This document shows positions 26,596-35,806 of a stretch of 64,000 nucleotides of DNA, one piece after another. The translations under genes and the position numbers were made by a program. Where the stretch lies: contig NZ_CP194041.2 of NCBI RefSeq assembly GCF_050870875.2, positions 4,774,001 through 4,838,000 on the forward strand, in the 5' to 3' direction. Numbering within the stretch: the first letter of the stretch is position 1; each line of letters begins with the position of its first letter. The notes beneath the pieces are model-generated. The model ran no database searches. It saw only the letters and a list, made by a program, of their open reading frames with translations, and was not told the origin of the DNA. Source of the stretch: Agarivorans sp050870875 (GTDB taxonomy: Bacteria; Pseudomonadota; Gammaproteobacteria; Enterobacterales; Celerinatantimonadaceae).

Positions 26596-27705
26596 ATGAG
26601 CGAGCCGGTCAACGACCAACAATATGTGCGCTTTGTCGATGTGAAAAAAAGCTACGATCAACGTAGTTTAGTGGTTAAAAACTTTAATTTAGATATCCGT
26701 AAAGGTGAATTTGTCACCCTCCTAGGCCCCTCAGGCTCTGGTAAAACTACCTGCTTAATGATGCTCGCTGGCTTTGAAGATGTCACCAGTGGACAAATTT
26801 TAGTGAATGGTGAAGCCATCACCAACGTCGCCCCCTACAATCGCAATATAGGCATGGTGTTTCAACATTATGCACTGTTCCCTCACATGACCGTTGCTGA
26901 AAATCTAGCCTATCCTTTGATGGTGCGAAAATTACCCAGTGAAGAAATCAAGCGCCGGGTGGCCGATTCTTTAGCGTTGGTTGAACTAGAAAGTTTTGGT
27001 AAGCGCTACCCAGGGCATCTTTCTGGAGGTCAAAAACAACGAGTAGCCTTGGCCCGCTCGCTAATTTTTGAACCGTCCATCGTTTTAATGGACGAACCTT
27101 TAGGAGCCTTAGATAAAAACCTACGAGAGCAGATGCAGTTTGAGATTAAGCGTTTGCACGAATCCATTGGTTTTACTGCAATCTATGTCACCCATGATCA
27201 AACCGAAGCGCTCACCATGTCAGATCGCATTGCAGTATTCAACGATGGCGTGGTGCAACAATGTGCCTCTCCCGATATCCTTTATGAACGTCCTAGCAAC
27301 GCTTTTGTTGCCGACTTCATTGGTGAAAATAACCACTTAGCAGGAACCGTGTTAGAACGCAGCCAAGACTTAGCCAAAGTAAAACTAAGTGATGGTACTG
27401 TGGTTTCAGGCAGAGCGATGGATTGCCCAGCAATTGGAGAAGATTGCATACTCGCGGTTCGCCCAGAAAACCTATTCATCCTCAGTGAGAAGCATCAATT
27501 CGACAATCTCATTGAAGCTGAATTTATCACCCTATTATACGTCGGTGACTTTATTCGTTACTTCTTCAAACTCAGCGATAAAACTGAGCTGATGGTAAAA
27601 GTATTGAATGATCACGACGCCCCCAAAATAGCGACTGGCAGCATGACCAAACTCACTTGGTCGGTCAATGACGGTTTAGCTTTTGATACACCCCCAAGCA
27701 CTTAA
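26596..27705 (+). CDS. Polyamine ABC transporter ATP-binding protein (PotA/PotG type)
   Basis: 369-residue importer ATPase. Walker A GPSGSGKT is at 44-51, the signature LSGGQKQR at 142-149, Walker B IVLMDEPLGALD near 162-173, and the H-loop YVTHDQTEAL follows. A TOBE-type regulatory domain fills about 235-365. The next three genes encode a binding protein and two permeases, so this energises uptake of a polyamine such as putrescine or spermidine. The exact substrate is not readable. Confidence 0.9.
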   Translation: MSEPVNDQQYVRFVDVKKSYDQRSLVVKNFNLDIRKGEFVTLLGPSGSGKTTCLMMLAGFEDVTSGQILVNGEAITNVAPYNRNIGMVFQHYALFPHMTVAENLAYPLMVRKLPSEEIKRRVADSLALVELESFGKRYPGHLSGGQKQRVALARSLIFEPSIVLMDEPLGALDKNLREQMQFEIKRLHESIGFTAIYVTHDQTEALTMSDRIAVFNDGVVQQCASPDILYERPSNAFVADFIGENNHLAGTVLERSQDLAKVKLSDGTVVSGRAMDCPAIGEDCILAVRPENLFILSEKHQFDNLIEAEFITLLYVGDFIRYFFKLSDKTELMVKVLNDHDAPKIATGSMTKLTWSVNDGLAFDTPPST

Positions 27706-27728
27706 CGAATGGTAAAAGGATAGTACCT

Positions 27729-28775
27729 ATGAAACGTTTACTCCCCGCACTCGCGCTAGCTTCGGTTTGTCAGTTTGCCAGTGCAGACCAACTCACTGTG
27801 GTGTCTTTTGGTGGTGCCTATGGCGCCGCTCAGCAAAAGCACATGTTAGACCCCTATATGGCTAAAACTGGAAACAAACTATTATTTGAAAACTACTCGG
27901 GTGGTATTGCAGAAATTAAAGCCCAAGTCGAAAGTGGTAATATCCTTTGGGATGTTGTCGACATCGAAGTGATCGACTTAGAACGAGCCTGTTCCGAAGG
28001 TTTATTAGAGGTCATTCCTCAAGACAAACTCCCTCCAGGTGATGACGGTACACCCGCAGCGCAAGACTTTAGCAAAGCGGCCTTAGCCAACGAGTGTGGT
28101 GTGGGTAACATTGTTTGGACCGTACTCTACGCCTACAGTGACGACACCATCAAGGGCGGTACACCAAGTACCATCGCTGATTTATTTGATACCAAGAAAT
28201 TCCCAGGTAAACGCGCCCTACGTAAACGTCCTCAGGTGAATCTTGAGTGGGCTTTGATTGCCGATGGCGTGCCTAAAGACAAAGTCTACGACGTTCTAGA
28301 AACTGAAGAAGGACAAGCAAGAGCCTTCGCCAAACTGGCAACGATTGCCGATGATATCGTCTGGTTCGACAGCTGGTCACAAGCGCCACAACTCCTCAAT
28401 GACGGCGGCGCGGTCATGGTGCAATCAGCAAATGGCCGGATCTTCGATGCCATTCAAAGTGAAGGGAAACCCTTTGAAATGGTTTGGGATGGCCACCTCT
28501 ACGATCTAGATGTCTGGGCCATTGTGAAAGGCACCAAGAAAAAAGATCTCGCGCTAGACTTCGTGAGTTTTGCCACTAGTTCTAAACCGCTCAGTGGTAT
28601 GCCAGAAGTAGCCTACGGTCCAACCCGTAACTCCTCTTATGCCTATGTTGATAAGGCAGTGATCCCTAAACTACCTTCTTCTCACCTCGATGAAGGTTTG
28701 AAAGCGTCAGGCGATTTCTGGGCTGACTACGGTGAGTCTTTAGGCGAAAAATTCAATGAGTGGCTGTTGAAGTAA
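27729..28775 (+). CDS. Polyamine ABC transporter substrate-binding protein (PotD/PotF type)
   Basis: 348 residues with a signal peptide cleaved near FASA/DQ at 19-20. The mature protein is a type II periplasmic binding protein with the polyamine-family opening LTVVSFGGAYGAAQQKHML and later VWFDSWSQAPQLL and LDVWAIVKGTKKKDLALDFV. It lies 23 bases after the ATPase gene, in a four-gene operon. The family (COG0687) includes putrescine, spermidine and related cation binders. Confidence 0.9.
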   Translation: MKRLLPALALASVCQFASADQLTVVSFGGAYGAAQQKHMLDPYMAKTGNKLLFENYSGGIAEIKAQVESGNILWDVVDIEVIDLERACSEGLLEVIPQDKLPPGDDGTPAAQDFSKAALANECGVGNIVWTVLYAYSDDTIKGGTPSTIADLFDTKKFPGKRALRKRPQVNLEWALIADGVPKDKVYDVLETEEGQARAFAKLATIADDIVWFDSWSQAPQLLNDGGAVMVQSANGRIFDAIQSEGKPFEMVWDGHLYDLDVWAIVKGTKKKDLALDFVSFATSSKPLSGMPEVAYGPTRNSSYAYVDKAVIPKLPSSHLDEGLKASGDFWADYGESLGEKFNEWLLK

Positions 28776-28827
28776 TCACTAGATTGACGAAGGCTTTTAG
28801 CCTTCGTCTCTTATCATAGAGGTACAG

Positions 28828-30069
28828 ATGGAAACAAACAGTCTCAGCGTGGAAGAGATCTTAGCCGGTAAGAAAATGCTCAAGCGTAAAAAACGCTTGT
28901 TGCTAGCCTTTACCATGCCTTTATTAATATTTATCTTTATCACCTTTATCGCACCAATAGCTTCGATGCTCTATCGCAGTGTTTATCATCCTGCGGTCAG
29001 CCAATTGGTGCCACTCACCTTGAGTGAGATGAAACATTGGGATGAAACCAGTGAAGAATTACCGAAGCCAGAAATCATCCAACAATTTGCCATCGAATTA
29101 CAAGACTTAGCCAATCAACGCTTATCAGGAAAATTAGCGGAAGAAATCAATCGGCTTAAACCCGGCAGCTCCAGTTTAATTAAATCAACCGCGCGTAAAC
29201 TCAAGAAAAAAGACTTGAGTGAGCTGCAACAGCACGGTGCCGAATTCCTATTATCCAGTTCAAAAAAATGGCACGATATTTATTTATGGCGAGCAGTCAA
29301 AAAAGCCGGACAACCTTTTACCGACAGCTACTACCTCACCGCTTTCGACTTAAAACGCGACTCAGCGGGAGAAATTGCACAACGAGACACTCAGATTTAC
29401 CTAAAGCTTTATTGGAAAAGCCTAAAAATTTCGCTGATTATTACCTTATTAACAGCATTGTTAGCCTATCCTTTGGCCTATTACTTGGCCAATGCACCCA
29501 GTAAAATAGCCAACCGCTTAATGGTGTTTGTACTCCTGCCATTTTGGACCTCGCTATTAGTGCGTACTACCTCATGGATTGCGATTTTACAAACCAATGG
29601 GGTACTGAACTCAATCCTACAAACTTTAGGCATTATCGATGAACCCTTGGAGTTGCTGTATACCCAATCAGCAACAATCATAGCGATGACTCATATCTTG
29701 CTGCCCTTTATGATTTTGCCTCTATATAGCGTGATGAAAAATATTGACCCAAGCTATTATAGAGCGGCGCTTTCTTTGGGCTCTAAACCACTACCAGCTT
29801 TCATTAAAATTTACTTACCGATGACCGTGCCCGGAGTCAGCGCGGGAGCCTTACTGGTATTTATCATTTCAATTGGCTACTACATTACCCCTGCAATTGT
29901 CGGTGGTACCGAAGGACAAATGATCTCCAATATCATTGCTTTCCATATGCAATCGTCAAATAACTGGGAACTCGCCGCAGCCTTGGGCTCGTTATTATTA
30001 GCGTTAATTTTGGCGCTGTATTGGATCTATGACCGCCTGATCGGGGTCAGTAACATTAAGTTGGGCTAA
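28828..30069 (+). CDS. Polyamine ABC transporter permease (PotB/PotH type) with long periplasmic insertion
   Basis: 413 residues, about 120 more than E. coli PotB. The first helix (about 24-46) is followed by a roughly 140-residue charged, helical segment, then the usual five-helix permease core from about 195, ending with the EAA-type loop YYRAALSLGSKPLPAFIKIYLP. The same long N-terminal insertion occurs in many Pseudomonas and Halomonas polyamine permeases, so it is a subfamily trait, not an artefact. It is cotranscribed with its partners. Confidence 0.88.
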   Translation: METNSLSVEEILAGKKMLKRKKRLLLAFTMPLLIFIFITFIAPIASMLYRSVYHPAVSQLVPLTLSEMKHWDETSEELPKPEIIQQFAIELQDLANQRLSGKLAEEINRLKPGSSSLIKSTARKLKKKDLSELQQHGAEFLLSSSKKWHDIYLWRAVKKAGQPFTDSYYLTAFDLKRDSAGEIAQRDTQIYLKLYWKSLKISLIITLLTALLAYPLAYYLANAPSKIANRLMVFVLLPFWTSLLVRTTSWIAILQTNGVLNSILQTLGIIDEPLELLYTQSATIIAMTHILLPFMILPLYSVMKNIDPSYYRAALSLGSKPLPAFIKIYLPMTVPGVSAGALLVFIISIGYYITPAIVGGTEGQMISNIIAFHMQSSNNWELAAALGSLLLALILALYWIYDRLIGVSNIKLG

Positions 30070-30072
30070 ACT

Positions 30073-30930
30073 ATGAGTCGTTACCCGAAATACTTTACCT
30101 TTTGGCATATCTCGGCACATTATGGTCTGCGTCTCAGCTCACTGCTGGTATTAGCTTTCTTAATGTTGCCGATTATGGTGATCATTCCCTTATCATTTAA
30201 TGTGGAGCCTTTTTTCACCTTTACTGAAGGCATGTTAGCCCTCGACCCCGAGGCCTATTCATTGAAGTGGTACGCCGAGATTTTACACGATGACAAATGG
30301 CTATTAGCGATTAAGAATAGTTTTGTGATCGGTATTTTTGCCACCCTTATCGCGACCGTATTAGGCACTTTTGCCGCCATCGGTTTAAGTAATCCAGCGA
30401 TGCCTTGGCAACGACTTTGGATGGCGATTTTACTATCGCCAATGATTGTGCCGCTGATCATCACCGCGGCTGGCATGTACTTCTTCTATAGCCAGCTTAA
30501 TCTGGCTGGTTCCTATATGGGCGTGATCTTGGCGCATGCAGCCTTGGGGACGCCCTTTGTGGTGATTACGGTGAACGCTGCCCTATCCGGTTTTGATTAT
30601 TCGCTAGTGAACGCGTCTTTAGGTTTAGGCGCCAAACCTATGTTTACCTTCTTCAAAGTCATCATGCCACTGATCCGCCCTGGCGTCATCTCGGGTGCTT
30701 TGTTCGCCTTCATCACCTCCTTCGATGAAGTGGTCGTGGTCCTGTTTTTAGCTGGCCCCGAGCAACGCACCATTCCAAGGCAAATGTTTTCTGGTCTGCG
30801 AGAACAGATCAATCCAACCATCCTCGCGGTGGCAACCTTGTTGATTGTTATTTCCGCGATGCTACTGTTCACCATTGAATACCTGCGCGCGCGCAGCGAA
30901 CGTATTCAAAGCGGTGACTTAGACAACTAA
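30073..30930 (+). CDS. Polyamine ABC transporter permease (PotC/PotI type)
   Basis: 285 residues with six helices and the cytoplasmic EAA loop NASLGLGAKPMFTFFKVIMPLIRPG. It starts three bases after the preceding permease and completes the transporter (ATPase, binding protein, two permeases). A terminator hairpin follows 18 bases after the stop. Confidence 0.9.
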   Translation: MSRYPKYFTFWHISAHYGLRLSSLLVLAFLMLPIMVIIPLSFNVEPFFTFTEGMLALDPEAYSLKWYAEILHDDKWLLAIKNSFVIGIFATLIATVLGTFAAIGLSNPAMPWQRLWMAILLSPMIVPLIITAAGMYFFYSQLNLAGSYMGVILAHAALGTPFVVITVNAALSGFDYSLVNASLGLGAKPMFTFFKVIMPLIRPGVISGALFAFITSFDEVVVVLFLAGPEQRTIPRQMFSGLREQINPTILAVATLLIVISAMLLFTIEYLRARSERIQSGDLDN

Positions 30931-30948
30931 GCCATTTTACTTCGGTTC

Positions 30949-30975
30949 CGCCCCACCACATTGTTCGGTGGGGCG
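30949..30975 (+). terminator. Terminator of the polyamine transporter operon
   Basis: Perfect 9-bp GC-rich stem (CGCCCCACC with GGTGGGGCG) and a 9-base loop, 18 bases past the last permease stop, followed by a short TCCTT. Confidence 0.7.
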
Positions 30976-31121
30976 TCCTTATCGAACACTCGATAAGGCT
31001 TGCTCAGCAATTTTCATCTCAAGTACAACTTGCTCATCCTAATGATACGGCATCGTTTATCGAGCAAAGTCATCTACAAAAGCTTGATGGCTTGCTTCTG
31101 AGCGATCAATAGAATCCGCTC

Positions 31122-31151
31122 GTCATGAATGTTACTTACAACATTCATGAC
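31122..31151. repeat. 12-bp perfect inverted repeat in the gap before the peroxiredoxin gene
   Basis: GTCATGAATGTT and AACATTCATGAC flank a six-base loop (ACTTAC). No T-run follows. The gap 30931-31413 otherwise holds the transporter terminator, this repeat and the OxyR-type site. Function unknown: an operator, a hairpin element, or the remnant of a mobile repeat. Confidence 0.8.
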
Positions 31152-31301
31152 CAGTTGCCTGCGTCCTACCAGCCCGCATGACTAGATAAAATAATGCCGA
31201 AAAATCAACGCGCCTGACCATCTTCGATAGTTGAAATAATTTCCCCAAAAACTAAGTATCTACAAACAAACTTGTTAAGCTGATTAATCAAACACAAGAC
31301 G

Positions 31302-31338
31302 ATAGCTAATAGCTATCATAAGGATAGATCTAATCGTT
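31302..31338 (+). promoter_or_regulatory. OxyR-type binding site upstream of the Prx-Grx gene
   Basis: Four tetramers at exact 7-base spacing: ATAG at 31302, CTAT at 31313, ATAG at 31324 and CGTT at 31335. The OxyR consensus is ATAG-N7-CTAT-N7-ATAG-N7-CTAT, so three quarter-sites are perfect and the fourth keeps two of four bases. It ends 75 bases before the start codon of a peroxide-defence gene, which makes the call persuasive. OxyR itself is not in the window. Confidence 0.75.
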
Positions 31339-31413
31339 TTTACTTATTAACCCTGAAGCTTGATACTAAACCTATCAAACGAACACACTTATTCATCAAA
31401 TTTGGAGAGACCC

Positions 31414-32142
31414 ATGTTAGAGAATCGCGAAGGCCAAACTATTCCCAGCGTTACTTTTCACACCCGTCAAAACGACGCTTGGGTAGACATTAGCACCGAG
31501 CAACTGTTTAAAGATAAAACAGTGGTGGTATTCGCTTTACCGGGTGCCTTTACCCCGACTTGTTCTTCAACTCATCTACCTCGTTACAACGAGCTAGCGA
31601 GTGTACTCAAAGACAATGGTGTGGATGATATTATCTGCCTCAGTGTCAACGATACTTTTGTGATGAATGCTTGGTTAGCCGACCAAGAAGCAGAAAACAT
31701 CACCGTCATTCCCGATGGCAACGGTGAATTCAGTGCAGGCATGGGCATGTTAGTCGACAAAACAGCCCTCGGTTTTGGTCAACGCAGCTGGCGCTACTCA
31801 ATGCTGGTTAAGAATGGAGTGATCGAAAAAATGTTCATTGAAGCTGACGTTCCTGGCGACCCCTTTGAAGTCTCAGATGCCGATACCATGTTGCATTACA
31901 TTAACTGTGATGCCAAAAAACCCGCGGCGATTAGTATCATCACCAAACCGGGGTGTCCATTCTGCATCAAGGCTAAACAGCTCTTGCAGCAACAAGGCTT
32001 AAGCTATGAAGAAGTGGTACTTGGCGCGGATGCGACCAGCGTTAGTCTGAAGGCCCTCAGTGGACGTAGCACCGTTCCACAAATATTCGTCGATGGCCAA
32101 CACATTGGCGGTAGCGAAGAGTTAGAAGCCTACTTGGCCTAA
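31414..32142 (+). CDS. Hybrid peroxiredoxin-glutaredoxin (Prx5 type)
   Basis: Glutathione-dependent peroxidase that fuses a Prx5 domain (about 1-165) to a glutaredoxin domain (about 172-242). The peroxidatic Cys50 lies in PGAFTPTCSSTHLP, and the glutaredoxin active site is CPFC at 181-184. Length 242 matches Haemophilus influenzae hyPrx5. I start at the ATG at 31414 because GGAGAG precedes it; an upstream ATG at 31360 has no ribosome site. It shares its operon with the flavoprotein at 32215 and sits behind an OxyR-type site. Confidence 0.94.
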   Translation: MLENREGQTIPSVTFHTRQNDAWVDISTEQLFKDKTVVVFALPGAFTPTCSSTHLPRYNELASVLKDNGVDDIICLSVNDTFVMNAWLADQEAENITVIPDGNGEFSAGMGMLVDKTALGFGQRSWRYSMLVKNGVIEKMFIEADVPGDPFEVSDADTMLHYINCDAKKPAAISIITKPGCPFCIKAKQLLQQQGLSYEEVVLGADATSVSLKALSGRSTVPQIFVDGQHIGGSEELEAYLA

Positions 32143-32214
32143 GCCTTATCCGCAGGCGTGTCTCGTAACTCGTCTGCATTTTCTTCCATTATCAGTGATT
32201 TATAGGTCGTGAAG

Positions 32215-33687
32215 ATGTCCCAATTAAAACCCAACAAAACCGTTGATGTCGCCATTATCGGCGGAGGTACTGCTGGCCTAGCTGCCTACCGTGCCGCTAA
32301 AGAACATACCAGCTCGGTAGTGATGATTGAGGCTGGTCCCTACGGCACGACCTGCGCGCGTGTCGGTTGCATGCCTAGTAAATTATTAATCGCGGCCGCA
32401 GAAAATGCTCACCAGTACCACAAATCGGCCCAATTTGGCGTCAACTTAGGAAAACCCAAGATCGATGGTTTTGCCGTCATGCAAAGAGTAAAAGCCGAAC
32501 GAGACCGCTTTGTTAGTTTTGTCTTAGAATCGGTCGACGGCATCGAAGCGGAACACAAAATCGATGGCTATGCAGAATTTGTCGACCAACATCACCTGAG
32601 GGTGAGCCATAGCAACGGCGACACTCTGATTATTAAAGCCAAACGAATTGTTATCGCGAGCGGCTCTCGCCCCGCTTATCCGGCGGCATGGCAGGCCTTG
32701 GGCGATCGTTTACTAATTAATGATGACATCTTTGAATGGGACCGCCTCCCAAAATCAGTGGCAGTATTCGGCCCAGGTGTGATTGGTTTAGAATTAGGCC
32801 AAGCGCTGCATCGCTTAGGAGTAAAGGTTCTCATGTTCGGTGTTGGTGGTGCGGTCGGTCCGCTCAGCGACCCCGCGCTCACTGAGTATGCGAATATAGT
32901 TTATGGTAATGAATTCTATTTAGATAGCGATGCAAAAGTAAGCTTAATTGAACGCAGTGAGCAGGGAGTAAAGTTACGTTATCAAGACCAACAAGGTCAA
33001 AGCGTAGAGACCGAGGTCGACTATTTAATCGCCGCGACGGGTCGCCGACCCAACACCGATAAGCTGGGCTTGGACAAACTAGATATTGAATTGGATACCC
33101 GTGGCGTCCCAGTAGCCGACCACTACACTTTGCAGACCTCTGTTAGCAATATATTTATTGCGGGTGATGCCAGTAATCAAATTCCACTGCTGCATGAGGC
33201 CGCAGACCAAGGAAAAATTGCTGGCGATAACGCAGGCCGTGGTAAAGATATCAGAGCAGGCTTACGTCGTAGTCCAATAGCAGCAGTATTTAGCGATCCG
33301 CAAATCGCCATGGTGGGTGAAAGCTATCGCGATATTGAACAACGCTTGGGTAACTGCGGCTGCTTTGAGATCGGCAGTGTCAGCTTTGAAAACCAAGGGC
33401 GTAGCCGAGTGATGTTGGTCAATCAGGGACTCGCTCACTTATATGGTGAACAAGGCACTGGCCGTTTTTTAGGCGCAGAAATCATCGGCCCCAACGCTGA
33501 ACACTTAGCGCATTTACTCGCCTGGGCACATCAAGCAAAAATGACGGTATCACAGATGCTAGACATGCCCTTCTATCACCCGGTCATCGAAGAAGGTTTA
33601 CGCACCGCCTTACGTGACCTCAATGCCAAATTACACCTTGGTCCAGAAATGATCGATGCCTGTATGGAGTGCGGCGTAGGCAGTTAA
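32215..33687 (+). CDS. Dihydrolipoamide dehydrogenase-like flavoprotein disulfide reductase
   Basis: About 490 residues of the pyridine nucleotide-disulfide oxidoreductase family. FAD motif IIGGGTAGLAAYRA is at 14-27, the redox-active pair Cys47/Cys52 in CARVGC, an NAD-binding GPGVIGLELGQALHRLG segment, ATGRRPNTD, and the C-terminal His-Glu motif YHPVIEEGLR. It ends with an extra MECG cysteine pair. It is not the E3 of a 2-oxo acid complex (no E1/E2 genes). Following the Prx-Grx fusion, it may recycle a thiol used in peroxide reduction, which is inference. A GTG two codons upstream is an alternative start. Confidence 0.85.
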   Translation: MSQLKPNKTVDVAIIGGGTAGLAAYRAAKEHTSSVVMIEAGPYGTTCARVGCMPSKLLIAAAENAHQYHKSAQFGVNLGKPKIDGFAVMQRVKAERDRFVSFVLESVDGIEAEHKIDGYAEFVDQHHLRVSHSNGDTLIIKAKRIVIASGSRPAYPAAWQALGDRLLINDDIFEWDRLPKSVAVFGPGVIGLELGQALHRLGVKVLMFGVGGAVGPLSDPALTEYANIVYGNEFYLDSDAKVSLIERSEQGVKLRYQDQQGQSVETEVDYLIAATGRRPNTDKLGLDKLDIELDTRGVPVADHYTLQTSVSNIFIAGDASNQIPLLHEAADQGKIAGDNAGRGKDIRAGLRRSPIAAVFSDPQIAMVGESYRDIEQRLGNCGCFEIGSVSFENQGRSRVMLVNQGLAHLYGEQGTGRFLGAEIIGPNAEHLAHLLAWAHQAKMTVSQMLDMPFYHPVIEEGLRTALRDLNAKLHLGPEMIDACMECGVGS

Positions 33688-33717
33688 ATCGCGAACCACC
33701 ACCGCAACGAAACTGAA

Positions 33718-33751
33718 CAAATTCTATCAACAAAAAAGTTAATAGAATTTG
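33718..33751 (+). terminator. AT-rich inverted repeat after the flavoprotein gene
   Basis: Perfect 10-bp repeat CAAATTCTAT and ATAGAATTTG around a 14-base loop, 30 bases past the stop and 17 bases before the next reading frame. It is AT-rich and ends in a T-rich stretch, so it may be a weak terminator or a regulator-binding palindrome for the diguanylate cyclase gene. Confidence 0.45.
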
Positions 33752-33767
33752 TTTATATAGCCACAAT

Positions 33768-35498
33768 ATGCATCAGGGCTTACCATCTCGCGCTGTTTGC
33801 TCTATGCTACTTATAGTTTTGTTGGTACAGGGATCGTCGACGCAAACATTTATGCCTATTTTTCGCCTATTCGCCACGTTGGGTTTAGTGATCGTGTTGT
33901 TATTTGATTACGCCAATGCTGCCACAGCACTCAAGAGCAGTGCTCAACATATTTATATTGCCGAAGATCAGCAAGTATTGCCGCATCGCTACGCAAATAT
34001 TCCCCATTGGCTTGATAGTTTAACCGAGGTGAATCGGGTCGCCTTAACGGGTGGCAGCTACTGGTTAGTTAAGCAACTCAATATCCAGCAAGCAGATCAA
34101 TGGCTCGCCAGCGTCGATGGTCCCAATATCGAGAATATAGATTATTATCTTTACTCTGAAGGTAACCAGCTCCGCCATCTTAGCAGCGGCTATTTGCACC
34201 CTTACGAATATCTGTTCAGCTATGCCCGACATATTGACACGCCAACTTTGGGAGGTTATTGGCTCATCGCCCGTGTATCAAGTCACTATTATACCGAGCA
34301 GCCGCAACTTAATTTCGCGCCCAAAGCAGAACTAGGCCAGTTATACCACCAACGGGCGAGTTTAATTACCCTCTGCTTAGGGGCCTTACTGATTTTGGCA
34401 ATCTATAACTGCGCTGTCAGTATTGTTCAGCAAGACAAGGTATTTGCCCTTTTTAGCGCTTACTTGCTAGCGATAACTATTTCTTTAGCCTTGGTTTTTC
34501 AAGTCACCGTTCACTTATTTAATCTACGAGCACTGAGCATACAATTGTTACCACTGCTCACAATTCCAGTTTTCAGCGTATTGTTTTATAGTCGTTTTCT
34601 TGATCTCCAACGATACTCGCCGCGGTTATGGTTAATCAGTCGGTATTTAATCGCGCTTTGCCTACTGGCAATCCCCGCCACCACAATTTGGCTGAACTAT
34701 ACCGTCGTGATCATTTTCAACTTAATCCTACTATGGATAACGCTCACGCTGGTCAGTGCGATGGTCTGTTGGCAAAAAGGTTCTGAGCAGGCAAGATCAT
34801 TCATTTTACCAACCCTATTATTAATCGTACCTGCACTGCTAATCGTGTTATCAGTGATCCCCAAAGACACCACGACCTTACTCGCTACCGATATTTTATT
34901 ATTACTTTGCTGTACCTTAAGCGGCTTAAGCATGTCGCTGGCATTACACTATAAATTTAAACGCTTAGTGCTTGAGTCATTGAAAGTGAACCAACAACTC
35001 AACCTGGAGCGTGACGCAGCCAGACTAGACGCCTTAACAGGCTTACAAAATCGCTATGCCTTTAACGAATATGTGAGTCAACAACTCACATTTACCGGCG
35101 AGCAAAACTGCTGCCTAGCCCTCATTGATATCGATTATTTAAAAATTGTGAATGACCAATCTGGACATCAAGAAGGAGATCGCTTAATCAAACTGGCCGC
35201 CGAAGCTTTAAATATGGTGTTAACTGATCGAGTTGAACTATTTAGGATCGGCGGAGATGAATTTGCGGTTTTTTCCAGCCAGCTTTCTGCGAGCGAACTT
35301 CAAGAGAAACTCAGTATCGTAGACAAGGTTATTCAACTCAATGGTGCGGCACACAGTGGGATAAGCTTTGGCTGTGCCAACACCAATAGCTGTCGCGACG
35401 CCGAGCAACTTTTTTATCGCGCCGATATGACCATGTACCAACAAAAAGCACAGCGTAAAAGCAAAGCCAAATTGGTTGTCGCTCCCAGTTATCCTTAA
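33768..35498 (+). CDS. Membrane diguanylate cyclase (7TM sensor with GGDEF domain)
   Basis: 576 residues. After a signal-like helix comes a periplasmic sensing region (about 55-190, 7TMR-DISM extracellular type), then seven hydrophobic helices (about 197-395), a short coiled linker and a GGDEF domain (about 415-570). The active-site motif GGDEF is at 495-499 in RIGGDEFAV. The RxxD inhibitory site is absent. It should make cyclic di-GMP from GTP. The start is uncertain: an internal Met at residue 29 begins a better signal peptide (MPIFRLFATLGLVIVLLF), but neither start has a good ribosome site. Confidence 0.87.
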   Translation: MHQGLPSRAVCSMLLIVLLVQGSSTQTFMPIFRLFATLGLVIVLLFDYANAATALKSSAQHIYIAEDQQVLPHRYANIPHWLDSLTEVNRVALTGGSYWLVKQLNIQQADQWLASVDGPNIENIDYYLYSEGNQLRHLSSGYLHPYEYLFSYARHIDTPTLGGYWLIARVSSHYYTEQPQLNFAPKAELGQLYHQRASLITLCLGALLILAIYNCAVSIVQQDKVFALFSAYLLAITISLALVFQVTVHLFNLRALSIQLLPLLTIPVFSVLFYSRFLDLQRYSPRLWLISRYLIALCLLAIPATTIWLNYTVVIIFNLILLWITLTLVSAMVCWQKGSEQARSFILPTLLLIVPALLIVLSVIPKDTTTLLATDILLLLCCTLSGLSMSLALHYKFKRLVLESLKVNQQLNLERDAARLDALTGLQNRYAFNEYVSQQLTFTGEQNCCLALIDIDYLKIVNDQSGHQEGDRLIKLAAEALNMVLTDRVELFRIGGDEFAVFSSQLSASELQEKLSIVDKVIQLNGAAHSGISFGCANTNSCRDAEQLFYRADMTMYQQKAQRKSKAKLVVAPSYP

Positions 35499-35806
35499 AG
35501 CTTACTCGCATTAATATGCTTAAAGGAGTCATCGATGCCACAGCAAGCAAACCAGACAAACCATTCAATGAACGACGCAACGGCGATATCCTTGCCAATA
35601 GCGGATTGATCAATAAAGTCATGAGAAAACAAGGTTCACCAGAACCAAGTATTAAGCCGTATAATTGCCAACGCGGTAGGCATTTATACCCGCATCGTTT
35701 TGGCCCGCCAGCCATCGAGACTTGATAAGCTTGAATGAGATCCAGAGCTACAGTATTAGATCATGAGTGAAAAATTAAGGGGGACTCATTTGAGTCGACT
35801 AAAACG
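35499..35806 (+). other. 308-base gap between the GGDEF gene and the acetyltransferase
   Basis: No gene was accepted here. A palindrome GACTCA-TT-TGAGTC lies at 35783-35796, between a strong AAGGGGG sequence (35777-35783) and the ATG at 35807. The gap may be the acetyltransferase promoter and leader. Confidence 0.4.

Noticed and set aside
28828..30069. Long permease as a gene fusion or misassembly
   Set aside because: The same N-terminal insertion is, as I recall, common in polyamine permeases of other gammaproteobacteria, and the reading frame is intact.
32215..33687. Flavoprotein as the E3 component of a 2-oxo acid dehydrogenase complex
   Set aside because: No E1 or E2 genes are near, sequence details differ from standard LpdA, and it is tied to a peroxidase gene.
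35516..35725. 69-codon open frame after the GGDEF gene
   Set aside because: Composition is not protein-like, it has no family features, and it lies in a probable promoter gap.
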